Origin: a candidate division TA06 bacterium ADurb.Bin131
Lineage (GTDB): Bacteria > Ratteibacteria > UBA8468 > B48-G9 > DTJG01
NCBI GenBank assembly: GCA_002070645.1
Contig: MWDQ01000150.1
Location: 1-36,260 of the forward strand
Direction: 5' to 3'
DNA: 36,260 bases
Shown here: positions 1-7,115 of the stretch, piece after piece
Layout: every line of letters begins with the position of its first letter
Numbering within the stretch: the first letter of the stretch is position 1
Notes under the pieces: model-generated
Databases searched by the model: none
Told to the model about the DNA's origin: nothing
What the model saw: only the letters and a program-made list of their open reading frames with translations
Made by a program: the position numbers and the translations under genes

Positions 1-1
1 A

Positions 2-178
2 ACCAGAAAACTTGTGATCGTCGGAAGTTTCATTGTCGCAGCCATCATAACACCCACAACAGATATAATAACCCAGACTATTATCGCAGGAGTCCTTATA
101 ATTCTTTATGAGATTACAGTTATTATTCTCAGGGTAACTTATAAACGTAAATCACTAAAAGAACTGAACTTAGATTAA
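2..178 (+). CDS. tatC: Sec-independent protein translocase TatC, C-terminal fragment
   Basis: Reading frame 2 is open from the window edge to a TAA at 176-178 and gives 58 residues. The string GSFIVAAIITPTTDIITQ followed by a hydrophobic run and LYE is the usual end of TatC: a transmembrane segment, the TPP-D-x-x-Q-like periplasmic turn (here TPTTD), and the last helix ending in a basic tail. TatC is the twin-arginine receptor subunit of the inner-membrane Tat translocase. The N-terminal three-quarters lie outside the window. Recognition rests on this short conserved tail only. Confidence 0.85.
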   Translation, partial: TRKLVIVGSFIVAAIITPTTDIITQTIIAGVLIILYEITVIILRVTYKRKSLKELNLD

Positions 179-279
179 TTTTTCTTAGAAACAATCTTAA
201 CTAACAAATCCTTGTGGAACACACAAAAAACCCATAACCCAAAATGCTATCCCATACCCAAAAAGTTTACATAATATAT

Positions 280-304
280 CTTATGCGACGTTATATTACA
301 TAAG
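280..304. repeat. Inverted repeat CTTATG/CATAAG between tatC and the sigma stub
   Basis: CTTATG at 280-285 pairs with CATAAG at 299-304 across a 13-base spacer, and a third CTTATG occurs at 322-327. The rest of 179-419 is AT-rich and otherwise holds only the sigma-like stub; I see no RNA gene in it. The repeat could be a small operator or chance in AT-rich DNA. Confidence 0.2.
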
Positions 305-324
305 TTTCGTATTATAAATACCTT

Positions 325-471
325 ATGTTTATATTGGATATGAATTATACAAAAAATACAAGAACTCTGACGGAACGTCTTCTGGATGAATCAAAGGATA
401 AAACCTGGGATCAAAACAATTACTTTGGCAGATGTTTGATAATGGAAACCATTTCCTTCACAGCGTTATGA
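325..471 (+). pseudogene. 5' stub of an ECF-type RNA polymerase sigma factor gene
   Basis: An open frame from ATG 325 (second ATG at 340) encodes TRTLTERLLDESKDKTWDQ near its start. This resembles the first residues of planctomycete-type ECF sigma factors, which run T-R-x-S/T-L-x-x-L-x-D-x-x-D-x-x-A-W-x-x-F-V-x-x-Y. The resemblance stops after the Trp-Asp-Gln (about position 414). Where region 2 should begin, the frame runs antisense into the end of pdxJ and stops at 469-471. No strong ribosome site precedes either ATG. I read it as the remnant of a sigma gene truncated by a deletion or rearrangement that brought pdxJ next to tatC. It could also be a chance ORF; the match is short and from memory. 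Confidence 0.4.
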
Positions 472-1151
472 AGCCCGATAAAAACCGCCTTACATATTAT
501 GCTATAGCCAATATTGAATTCCTGAATCTGCTGGATGGATAGTATCGGGTATATATTTCTGTAATCAAGACCATGTCCTGCATGAACCTTAAGGCCAGTT
601 GACATTGCATATTCCGCTGATTTCACAATTTTTTCATATTCTTCATACCACAGAGATTCCTGATGTTCTTCAAAAATATCTGCGTATTTCCCTGTGTGGA
701 TTTCTATGGCATCTGCTCCAACGGACTTCGAGGCATCTATCTGTTTGAAGTCAGGATCAATAAATAAACTTACCACGATGCCTTTTTCATGGAACCTATC
801 GGTTGTCTGCTTTATCCTGTCTAAGTTTCCAGAAACATCAAGGCCACCTTCTGTGGTTAGCTCTTCTCTCTTTTCTGGAACAAGAGTTACCTGGGCAGGA
901 CATACATCAAGGGCTATTTTTACAATCCCCTCATTCACTGCCATTTCAAGATTCAGTCGTCTGACCGATGACTTCAAAAGATATACATCCTTATCCTGAA
1001 TATGCCTTCTATCCTCCCTAAGATGGCAGACAATTGAATCACAACCAGCGATTTCACATATACCTGCCGCAAATACAGGTTCTGGAAACCTTCCGCGTCT
1101 TGCCTGCCTTAATGTAGCAATATGGTCTATATTTACACCTAATCCCCCCAT
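420..1151 (-). CDS. pdxJ: Pyridoxine 5'-phosphate synthase PdxJ
   Basis: PdxJ condenses 1-deoxyxylulose 5-phosphate with 3-amino-2-oxopropyl phosphate to pyridoxine 5'-phosphate in the DXP-dependent vitamin B6 pathway. Family motifs follow in order: GVNIDHIATLRQARRG at the N-terminus, HLREDRRHIQD, the TLVPEKREELTTEGGLDV segment, SLFIDPD, IEIHTGKYA, VHAGHGLDY and the phosphate-binding end NIGYSIICKAVFIGL. Length (243 aa) is normal. A GTG six bases upstream (1157) is in frame, but ATG 1151 sits five bases after a GGGGG run and fits better. It is the last gene of the minus-strand operon that starts with the M18 peptidase, 21 bases after hisC. HisC needs PLP, the end product of this pathway, so the pairing is sensible. 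Its 3' end overlaps the antisense sigma stub. Confidence 0.96.
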   Translation of the reverse strand: MGGLGVNIDHIATLRQARRGRFPEPVFAAGICEIAGCDSIVCHLREDRRHIQDKDVYLLKSSVRRLNLEMAVNEGIVKIALDVCPAQVTLVPEKREELTTEGGLDVSGNLDRIKQTTDRFHEKGIVVSLFIDPDFKQIDASKSVGADAIEIHTGKYADIFEEHQESLWYEEYEKIVKSAEYAMSTGLKVHAGHGLDYRNIYPILSIQQIQEFNIGYSIICKAVFIGLHNAVKEMVSIIKHLPK

Positions 1152-1172
1152 TTTCACCCCCAGAAATCAATT

Positions 1173-2273
1173 TTAACAGATTTTTTTTAGTTGTTTTATG
1201 AGAAACCTATTCTCAGATGGTTTTCCAATCGTAATTCGCATATAATTCCAATTAGGGTCAAACCCATCCACAGGCCGGATGATAACTCCATTTTCTTCGA
1301 GTTTCTCGCATATCTCTGTAATATTCTTCTCTGTACGACAGAAAAGAAAATTTGCCTCACTGTGAAAAACAGTGAATCCCAATCTTTTCAGGTTCTCAAA
1401 AAGATATATTTTCTCTTTTTTATTATAATAGATGGATTTCTTTACAAAATCAGTGTCATCAAGCGCAGCAATGGCTGCATCCTGAGCCAGGGAGGATGTA
1501 TTAAAAGGAGGCCTTATCTTCTCCATAATTCCTATTATATCCGGTGACGCTATACCATAGCCAATTCTTAGTCCAGCAAGTCCATATACCTTCGAAAATG
1601 TCCTGGCAATTATCATATTTTCTTTTCCAAGCCACTGGAAAGCGCTTCCAAAATCATCTGCTTCAACATATTCAACATATGCCTCATCGGATAGTATAAT
1701 AACATTGTCTGGAACATTTTTAATAAGCCATTCAAGTTCCTGCTTTTTAATATAGGTCCCAGTAGGATTATTAGGATTACATAGTATTAGCAATTTTGTT
1801 CTTTTTGATATGCTTTCAAGGTATGCATTAAGGTTATAACTGAAATCAGGATTAAGTTTAACCTCTATCGGAATTGCACCAAAGGCATGGGCAAGAATCC
1901 TGTATATTACAAATGAAGGAGTAGCAAATATTACCTCATCTCCTGGTTCGCAGAATGACTGAATTGTTAAACTTATTATTTCGCTTGAACCACTGCCTAC
2001 TATTATCTGTTGCATATTAACACCAAGGGTACGCGATAGTTTTTCTTTAAGAGCGAATGCACTGCCTTCTGGATATCTATTAATAGTCCGTGCACGATTC
2101 TTTATGGCTTTTATGGCAAAGGGAGAAGCACCAAATGGATTCTCATTTGAAGCAAGTTTTATGACTTTTAACAATCCCTTTTCTCTAAAAAGTTGCTCTT
2201 CAGGTTTCCCAGGTACATAGGGACTGATAAAAGATAATGATTTTCTTGCAATTTTTTCAATCTTATTATTCAT
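1173..2273 (-). CDS. hisC: Histidinol-phosphate aminotransferase HisC
   Basis: A fold-type I PLP aminotransferase of 366 aa. The N-terminal LASNENPFGASP and RYPEGSAFALKEKL, the GSGSSEII cofactor-phosphate loop, LCNPNNPTGTY, LSDEAYVEY and ARTFSKVYGLAGLRIGYG (the Lys of SK is the Schiff-base lysine) are all HisC-class hallmarks. The C-terminal WNYMRITIG motif carries the substrate-binding Arg. HisC converts imidazole-acetol phosphate to histidinol phosphate; close relatives can transaminate phenylpyruvate or arogenate-type substrates. No other his gene is adjacent (hisA is 25 kb away), so a broader aromatic aminotransferase role is possible, especially as pheA is in the window with no dedicated partner. 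The start is five bases after the trpS stop. Confidence 0.92.
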   Translation of the reverse strand: MNNKIEKIARKSLSFISPYVPGKPEEQLFREKGLLKVIKLASNENPFGASPFAIKAIKNRARTINRYPEGSAFALKEKLSRTLGVNMQQIIVGSGSSEIISLTIQSFCEPGDEVIFATPSFVIYRILAHAFGAIPIEVKLNPDFSYNLNAYLESISKRTKLLILCNPNNPTGTYIKKQELEWLIKNVPDNVIILSDEAYVEYVEADDFGSAFQWLGKENMIIARTFSKVYGLAGLRIGYGIASPDIIGIMEKIRPPFNTSSLAQDAAIAALDDTDFVKKSIYYNKKEKIYLFENLKRLGFTVFHSEANFLFCRTEKNITEICEKLEENGVIIRPVDGFDPNWNYMRITIGKPSENRFLIKQLKKIC

Positions 2274-2278
2274 CTTTT

Positions 2279-3277
2279 TTAATACTCCATTCCAACAAGT
2301 TTTTGCACATCCTTCATCGTTTGTTTAGCAAAACCCATTGCTTTTTCTGAACCAGTATGTAGGATTTCCCATACATCTTCACGATGTTCTGAAAAATATT
2401 TTCTTCTTTCTTGTACTGGCCTTAAAAACTCAATAAGGTCCCTACCCATCTGTTTTTTGCAATCAGTACATCCAATCTCTGCATTCAAACACTTATTCTT
2501 GATATCACCTATTCCATCTGAAACAAGTTGCCTGTATGCAAAAACAGCGCATTCATCAGGATGTCCAGGATCTTTTCTGTACAACCGTTTCTGATCTGTA
2601 AACATCTTTGATACCTTCGCTGAAATTTCTTCTTCTGAATCTTTTAAGTAAATGGCATTTCCATATGATTTACTCATTTTTCTTCCGTCTGTTCCAGGAA
2701 TCTTCGGGGTTTCAGTAAGAAGTTCTTTTGGCTCAGGGAAATATTCACCGTAAAGAAAATTGAATCTACGAGCAATCTCTCTTGTTAATTCAAGATGTGG
2801 CAATTGATCTACACCTATTGGAACATAATCAGCACGATATATAAGAATATCTGCTGCCTGTAAGACAGGGTATCCGAGAAATCCAAAGGTATTTAAATCC
2901 TTTTCTTTTAGTTCCGACATTTGTTCTTTATATACAGGGTTTCTTTCGAGCCAGGGCACAGGAACAATCATTGAAAAAATAAGATTTAATTCTGAGTGCT
3001 CCTTTACATTTGATTGTATAAATATTACTGATTTTTTCGGATCAAGCCCACAAGAAAGAAAGTCCACTGCTATTTCAAAAACATTATCCTTTATGCTTTC
3101 TGGATTCTGGTATTCTGTACTTAACGCGTGCCAATCAGCGATCATATAAAAACAATGATATCCTTCATCCTGTAACCTTCTCCAGTTTTCAAGTGCACCA
3201 AAAAGATGACCTATGTGTAATGGACCAGTTGGCCTCATTCCACTTAATATCCTACCTTTTGAAGTTCTTAAGTTCAT
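2279..3277 (-). CDS. trpS: Tryptophanyl-tRNA synthetase
   Basis: Class I aminoacyl-tRNA synthetase, 332 aa, the normal bacterial TrpRS size. The N-terminal SGMRPTGPLHIGHLFGAL contains the HIGH signature. VPIGVDQLPHLELTREIARRFN and the RKMSKSYGNAIYL (KMSKS) loop follow. The ATP- and tryptophan-binding Rossmann core occupies about residues 1-200 and the helical anticodon domain the rest. Four Cys residues in the CLNAEIGCTDCKKQ segment (around 260-275) are suggestive, but I would not claim a metal site. It lies four bases after the macro/Nudix gene and five before hisC, so all are probably cotranscribed. I see no T-box or attenuator in front of it. Confidence 0.97.
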   Translation of the reverse strand: MNLRTSKGRILSGMRPTGPLHIGHLFGALENWRRLQDEGYHCFYMIADWHALSTEYQNPESIKDNVFEIAVDFLSCGLDPKKSVIFIQSNVKEHSELNLIFSMIVPVPWLERNPVYKEQMSELKEKDLNTFGFLGYPVLQAADILIYRADYVPIGVDQLPHLELTREIARRFNFLYGEYFPEPKELLTETPKIPGTDGRKMSKSYGNAIYLKDSEEEISAKVSKMFTDQKRLYRKDPGHPDECAVFAYRQLVSDGIGDIKNKCLNAEIGCTDCKKQMGRDLIEFLRPVQERRKYFSEHREDVWEILHTGSEKAMGFAKQTMKDVQKLVGMEY

Positions 3278-3281
3278 AATC

Positions 3282-4163
3282 TCATACCTTTGTAAGATTT
3301 ACATTTGATTGAAAAAATCGTTTAAGAATTTCCCTGTGGTCAAAAACAACATCTTCAGGAAGTCCATCCCGATAGAAAACCCTTGCTTTCAACGCATCAT
3401 CTCCAGGATGAATTTTCCCTCGTCCATCTGCTACAAATACAATTGATAGCGTATGAAACCTCGGATCTCTCTGAGGGTCTGAAAAAACACCAAAAAGATT
3501 GAGATTGGTAATATCAAGTCCAGTTTCCTCTTTTGCCTCTCTTATTGCAGCATCTTCCGCTGATTCACCATAGTTGATAAACCCTCCTGGTATTGCCCAT
3601 CCCCGAGGAGGATTCTTGCGGTATATCAAAACCACCCCGCCATCTTTTTTTATTATAGTATCAGATGCTGGATACGGATTCCTGAAGATTTTCCTAACAA
3701 GATGCTGGAGCATTTCAGTAGCCACTTTTTCACACCTTTCAAACGAGTTTTCCGGAAGTATCACTATAATATTTCCTAAATTTTTCATCTGCCCCCAGGA
3801 GGAAATAATCTCTCCCATCATAATCTTAAATGACTCTTGGACAGAAATTTTATTTGTCATGCAACCAAAAACAGGTAGAAGAGCCGATGTACAGGAAAAC
3901 TTTTCCATCTGCTGTAAACAGTCCCTTACCGTTTCTTTTATTTTATCTCTAATCTCTTTTCTTGAAGCGTCTGGTATGGAAACATGGAGTATATACCTTT
4001 TCCTGTTGGATTTATTTGAAATACTTTTAGTTTTTATGCCAGAAAATTTACTGGATTCACGCACAACAAAATCCACATTATCATTTCCAGATTCTCTGGA
4101 AGTAATTTCAATTATTTTATCAGAAACAAAATATTTTACTTTTTCCATTGTAATTAACTTCAT
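3282..4163 (-). CDS. Truncated macro-like domain fused to a Nudix (ADP-ribose pyrophosphatase-like) hydrolase
   Basis: Two domains in 293 aa. Residues about 170-285 are a clear Nudix hydrolase: the box is G194 x5 E200 x7 R208-E209-A-K-E212-E213-T-G215-L, preceded by GWAIPGG and followed by SDPQRDPRFHTLSIVFVA, wording typical of ADP-ribose pyrophosphatases. Residues about 30-155 resemble a macro domain: VDFVV, RYILHVSIPD, an amphipathic helix ending RDCLQQ, CTSALLPVFGC where macro domains have S-I-A-F-P-A-L-G-T-G, then the SFKIMMGEII helix and NIIVIL strand. The asparagine/glycine-rich ADP-ribose-binding loops expected near residues 35-45 are missing, so that half may be structural. Its ATG overlaps the yjbQ stop by four bases, implying translational coupling. 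The Nudix call is firm; the macro relation and ADP-ribose substrate are inferred. Confidence 0.85.
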   Translation of the reverse strand: MKLITMEKVKYFVSDKIIEITSRESGNDNVDFVVRESSKFSGIKTKSISNKSNRKRYILHVSIPDASRKEIRDKIKETVRDCLQQMEKFSCTSALLPVFGCMTNKISVQESFKIMMGEIISSWGQMKNLGNIIVILPENSFERCEKVATEMLQHLVRKIFRNPYPASDTIIKKDGGVVLIYRKNPPRGWAIPGGFINYGESAEDAAIREAKEETGLDITNLNLFGVFSDPQRDPRFHTLSIVFVADGRGKIHPGDDALKARVFYRDGLPEDVVFDHREILKRFFQSNVNLTKV

Positions 4164-4573
4164 AAATTATTAACTTCTGAACTTGATAAAGTAGAAATCC
4201 AGACCTCTCTTGTTCGTGGTCCATCAAATTCGCACAAAAAAATGCCCTGCCAGGTTCCAAGTTGTATTCGTTGATTTTCAACTATAAGTATCAGAGAATG
4301 ACCCGACATAGTTGATTGTATATGGGCATCAGAGTTTCCCTCAAGATGCTGATACAGACCATCTTCAGGCACCATTCTGCTAAAATGAGAAAGTATATCT
4401 CTTCTAACAGAAATATCTGCGTTCTCATTAATCGTTATTCCACATGTTGTGTGGGGAATAAATAAAACACATATTCCATTTTTAATCGAAAGGTTACTGA
4501 TAATTTGCTGGACATCATCGGTAATATCCACCATTTCTTTTCGTTTTGTTGTTCTAACAATAATCTTCTTCAT
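4160..4573 (-). CDS. yjbQ: YjbQ/UPF0047 family protein
   Basis: A compact 137-residue single-domain protein. Conserved family stretches are CVLFIPHTTCGITINENAD (His-Thr-Thr motif, about residues 35-52), the LEGNSDAHIQSTMSGHS loop and LGTWQGIFLCEFDGPRTREV near the C-terminus. E. coli YjbQ has weak thiamine-phosphate synthase activity in vitro, but the physiological role of the family is unsettled, and nothing else here relates to thiamine. It sits nine bases after the M18 peptidase gene and overlaps the macro/Nudix start by four bases. The coupling to a nucleotide-hydrolase fusion is a hint toward repair or salvage of a phosphorylated metabolite; that is inference. Confidence 0.93.
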   Translation of the reverse strand: MKKIIVRTTKRKEMVDITDDVQQIISNLSIKNGICVLFIPHTTCGITINENADISVRRDILSHFSRMVPEDGLYQHLEGNSDAHIQSTMSGHSLILIVENQRIQLGTWQGIFLCEFDGPRTREVWISTLSSSEVNNL

Positions 4574-4582
4574 TTTTTATAA

Positions 4583-5938
4583 CTATTCAGCGGAATAAAA
4601 TGCCTTATAGGCATTGTATGTTGAATAAACATCTGCCTTGCTTGTAACCTCGAACGGAGCATGCATGGATATTACACCTGTTCCACAATCAATTGTCTGA
4701 ATATTCAATCTCGCAAAAAATGTTGCGACAGTGCCACCGCCACCCTGCTCTATTTTCCCAAGTTCAGATGGCTGCCAGTGAACATTATTCTCATCAAAAA
4801 TCTTTCTTATCCATGCAATATATTCTGCCGTTGGTTCAGTACTGCCTGCTTTCCCCCGTCCACCTGTGGTTCTTTCAACACACGCACCACATCCAATTCT
4901 TGCTGCGTTTCTTAAATCGTAGGCCTCTTTATAACCAGGGTCGAGTAATGAAGATACATCGGCAGATATTGCCCTTGAATTTTCAAAAACATCCCTAAGA
5001 GATTTCTTACTTTTCGTTTTTTCAAGAAGTTCCTCAATAAAAAACTGAAAAAATGCTGACTGAGCGGATGTACTTCCGTAACTACCAATTTCTTCCTGAT
5101 CGACAAAAACGCAAAACATGCTTCTTTTAACCTCACTGCTGTCAATAAGCGCTCTGAATGAAGTATAGGAACACACCCTGTCATCCTGTCCATATCCGAG
5201 TATTAAGCTTCTATCAAAGCCAAGATCTCTTGCTACACCCGCTGGCACCACCTCAAACTCACTGCTTATAAGGTCTTCTTCATTAACCCCATATTGACCC
5301 AATATTGAAAAAAGATTCTTCTTTACAGGTTCTTTATCATCCTCCATTGGAATTGTTGCAGCAACAATGTTCAGGTTTTCCCCAGGAAACCCTTCTTCAA
5401 TGGTCTTTTTTACCTGGTCCCTGGAAAGGTGAGGAAGTAGATCTGTTATTGTAAAAACTGGATCATCTGTCTTATCACCAATTTCTATCATCTTTATCTC
5501 ACCTGTCTTAGAAACAACAGTGCCATAAAGGGCAAGGGGTATCGTCAACCAGTGGTATTTTTTGATACCTCCATAATAATGGGTTTTGAAAAATACTATT
5601 CCTTCGTCCTCATATACGGGATTTGGTTTAAGATCCAATCTTGGAGCATCAATGTGTGCAACAATAAATCTTGCTCCTTCTTCAATGGGCACCTCTCCAA
5701 TTTTTCCGAATATTACCTGCTTATTTTTATTAATCTTAAAAATACTATCACCAGGAACAATCTTTTCCATCGCAGTTATATCTTGAAATCCTGTTTTTTT
5801 CGCAAGTTCCACAGATTTATTTACAAACTTTCTCTCTGTTTTGTTTTCAGATATAAATTTTTTATATTCTTCGGAAAAACTAAATGCCTTTTCTTTTTCT
5901 TCCTGCTTCCATAATTTCCATGCGTTCGTTTTCAGCAT
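4583..5938 (-). CDS. M18 family aminopeptidase (aspartyl aminopeptidase type)
   Basis: A dinuclear-zinc exopeptidase of 451 aa. Motifs: VAHIDAPRLDLKP (His and Asp of the first metal site), THYYGGIKKYHW, GYGQDDRVCSYTSFRAL (bridging Asp), FVDQEEIGSYGSTSAQS (catalytic Glu pair), ISADVSSLLDPGY (metal ligand) and a C-terminal MHAPFEVTSKADVY with the last His. The family forms dodecamers that remove N-terminal, often acidic or neutral, residues from cytosolic peptides. The closest memory match is the bacterial PepC/ApeA-like subgroup that starts with a K-x-x-W-x-x-W segment (here NAWKLWKQEEKEKAF). ATG follows a GGAGG site. It is the first gene after the promoter at 5987-6015, so it leads the six-gene operon. 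Confidence 0.93.
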   Translation of the reverse strand: MLKTNAWKLWKQEEKEKAFSFSEEYKKFISENKTERKFVNKSVELAKKTGFQDITAMEKIVPGDSIFKINKNKQVIFGKIGEVPIEEGARFIVAHIDAPRLDLKPNPVYEDEGIVFFKTHYYGGIKKYHWLTIPLALYGTVVSKTGEIKMIEIGDKTDDPVFTITDLLPHLSRDQVKKTIEEGFPGENLNIVAATIPMEDDKEPVKKNLFSILGQYGVNEEDLISSEFEVVPAGVARDLGFDRSLILGYGQDDRVCSYTSFRALIDSSEVKRSMFCVFVDQEEIGSYGSTSAQSAFFQFFIEELLEKTKSKKSLRDVFENSRAISADVSSLLDPGYKEAYDLRNAARIGCGACVERTTGGRGKAGSTEPTAEYIAWIRKIFDENNVHWQPSELGKIEQGGGGTVATFFARLNIQTIDCGTGVISMHAPFEVTSKADVYSTYNAYKAFYSAE

Positions 5939-5986
5939 ATTACCTCCACCAATAAATATCCATAATTGATTAAAAAATTTGCTGTT

Positions 5987-6015
5987 ATTTTAATTGGAAA
6001 ATATTTAATCGTCAA
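5987..6015 (-). promoter_or_regulatory. Sigma-70-type promoter for the M18-yjbQ-Nudix-trpS-hisC-pdxJ operon
   Basis: Read on the minus strand: -35 TTGACG (6010-6015), exactly 17 bases, then -10 TAAAAT (5987-5992). Transcription would begin near 5980, leaving a leader of about 40 bases before the M18 ATG. The -35 box begins three bases past the nitroreductase stop, so the upstream gene may also read through into this operon. Confidence 0.65.
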
Positions 6016-6017
6016 TC

Positions 6018-6518
6018 TTACCAGTGTTCCCATTTTATAACCTGTTCGACAGTTTTTTTAGGTGGAGAAGGATTTTCTGCTGGATAACCAAGCGCAACAA
6101 TTGATACAAGTTTCCATCCTTCTGGCACACCAATAATCTCAGAAATCACTGATACATATGGTTTTTTATCACCAGCAATCCAGCAGCTTCCAATCCCAAG
6201 AGCGTATGAGGCAAGCAGAATATTCTCGGTTGCAGCACAACCATCTTCAAGATAATACTTTGTATCCTCGCAAAAAACAAGTATACAGACCGCAGCATCC
6301 TTTAAAAATTTCCCATAATCAGTTGCTTCAGATATTTTTCGAAGTGTTTCATTTTTCTTTATCACGACAAACTTCCACGGTTGCAGGTTTCTTGCCGTTG
6401 GTGCAAGTCGCGCACAATCAATAATCTCGTTTATCGTCTGGTTTGATATCTCTTTGTTTTGAAATAACCTGATACTTCTTCTTTTTTTGATTACCTCTAT
6501 AAGATTGTTGTTCGACAT
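6018..6518 (-). CDS. Nitroreductase family FMN-dependent oxidoreductase
   Basis: 166 aa, the size of the short nitroreductase-fold subgroup. KKRRSIRLFQNKEIS at the N-terminus carries the R-R-S-I-R FMN-phosphate motif. LAPTARNLQPWKFVVI is the second FMN-binding segment, and GIGSCWIAG followed by LVSIVALGYPAE forms the third. Such proteins are homodimeric NAD(P)H-dependent reductases of nitro compounds, quinones or enones; the physiological substrate cannot be told from sequence. It follows cobO by 60 bases. BluB, which makes the lower ligand of B12, is a longer relative, and I see none of its distinguishing features, so I do not assign a cobalamin role. GGAGG precedes the ATG. Confidence 0.9.
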   Translation of the reverse strand: MSNNNLIEVIKKRRSIRLFQNKEISNQTINEIIDCARLAPTARNLQPWKFVVIKKNETLRKISEATDYGKFLKDAAVCILVFCEDTKYYLEDGCAATENILLASYALGIGSCWIAGDKKPYVSVISEIIGVPEGWKLVSIVALGYPAENPSPPKKTVEQVIKWEHW

Positions 6519-6578
6519 TTTTCCTCCTTCTAAATTTCAGAAAAAAAATGTTCTGTCTATTACCAATCTGTTTCATTT

Positions 6579-7115
6579 TTAATATTCAATTCCTTTCGAA
6601 GCCTTAATATATGGATATGGATGTTTTATACATCTCATTTCAGTAATAATATCCGCTATCTCGAAAATTGTCTTTGCTCTACCTCTTCCAGTAAGGATTA
6701 TATTCATACCCGGCATCTGTTTTTGTGCCTGTTTAATAAAAGAAAATAGATCTGATTCTTTGATAAGATTATCTCTTATTGCTATAAGAATCTCGTCCAT
6801 CACAAGAAGATCGCAAGATTTGATCTTTCTAAATTGTTTTAAAAAATTGTTCCACTCAACATTGAAAAACTTCTCGAATTCTTTCCTGTTTATATTCTTA
6901 CCTGAAAAGGTTGGATATTTACAGCAAAACATATAAAGTTTACAGCCATCCATCTTTTTTAGAATCTTTATTTCACCGGACAAAGAGTTCTTAAAAAATG
7001 TGCAATAAACAACTCTTTTCCTCCATCCGAGCATTCTAGCTGAACACCCCACTGCGGCAGTTGTTTTTCCTTTGCCATTTCCAGTAAAAATCAAAATAAT
7101 ACCACGATGTTTCAC
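6579..7115 (-). CDS. cobO: Corrinoid adenosyltransferase, CobO/BtuR type
   Basis: 178 aa. The P-loop IFTGNGKGKTTAAVG (residues 9-23) is diagnostic of CobA/CobO/BtuR ATP:cob(I)alamin adenosyltransferases. CDLLVMDEILIAI is the Walker B-like acidic segment, NIILTGRGRA is the third family motif, and the C-terminal EMRCIKHPYPYIKASKGIEY matches the K-H-x-Y-x-x-G-x-x-A-x-x-G-I-E-x tail. It transfers the adenosyl group of ATP to the corrin cobalt. The start codon is GTG, overlapping the TGA of the upstream oxidoreductase as GTGA, so the two are translationally coupled. No cobalamin riboswitch or other corrin gene is visible nearby, which suggests salvage or a corrinoid-dependent enzyme elsewhere. Confidence 0.95.
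   Translation of the reverse strand: MKHRGIILIFTGNGKGKTTAAVGCSARMLGWRKRVVYCTFFKNSLSGEIKILKKMDGCKLYMFCCKYPTFSGKNINRKEFEKFFNVEWNNFLKQFRKIKSCDLLVMDEILIAIRDNLIKESDLFSFIKQAQKQMPGMNIILTGRGRAKTIFEIADIITEMRCIKHPYPYIKASKGIEY

Noticed and set aside
361-383. GACG-GAA-CGTC hairpin as a terminator for the pdxJ operon
   Set aside because: The stem is four pairs plus a bulged extension and has no T-run on the minus strand.
3574-4173. 199-codon plus-strand open frame opposite the macro/Nudix gene
   Set aside because: The Nudix box, neighbours and coupling on the minus strand are decisive; the antisense frame shows no motif and no ribosome site.
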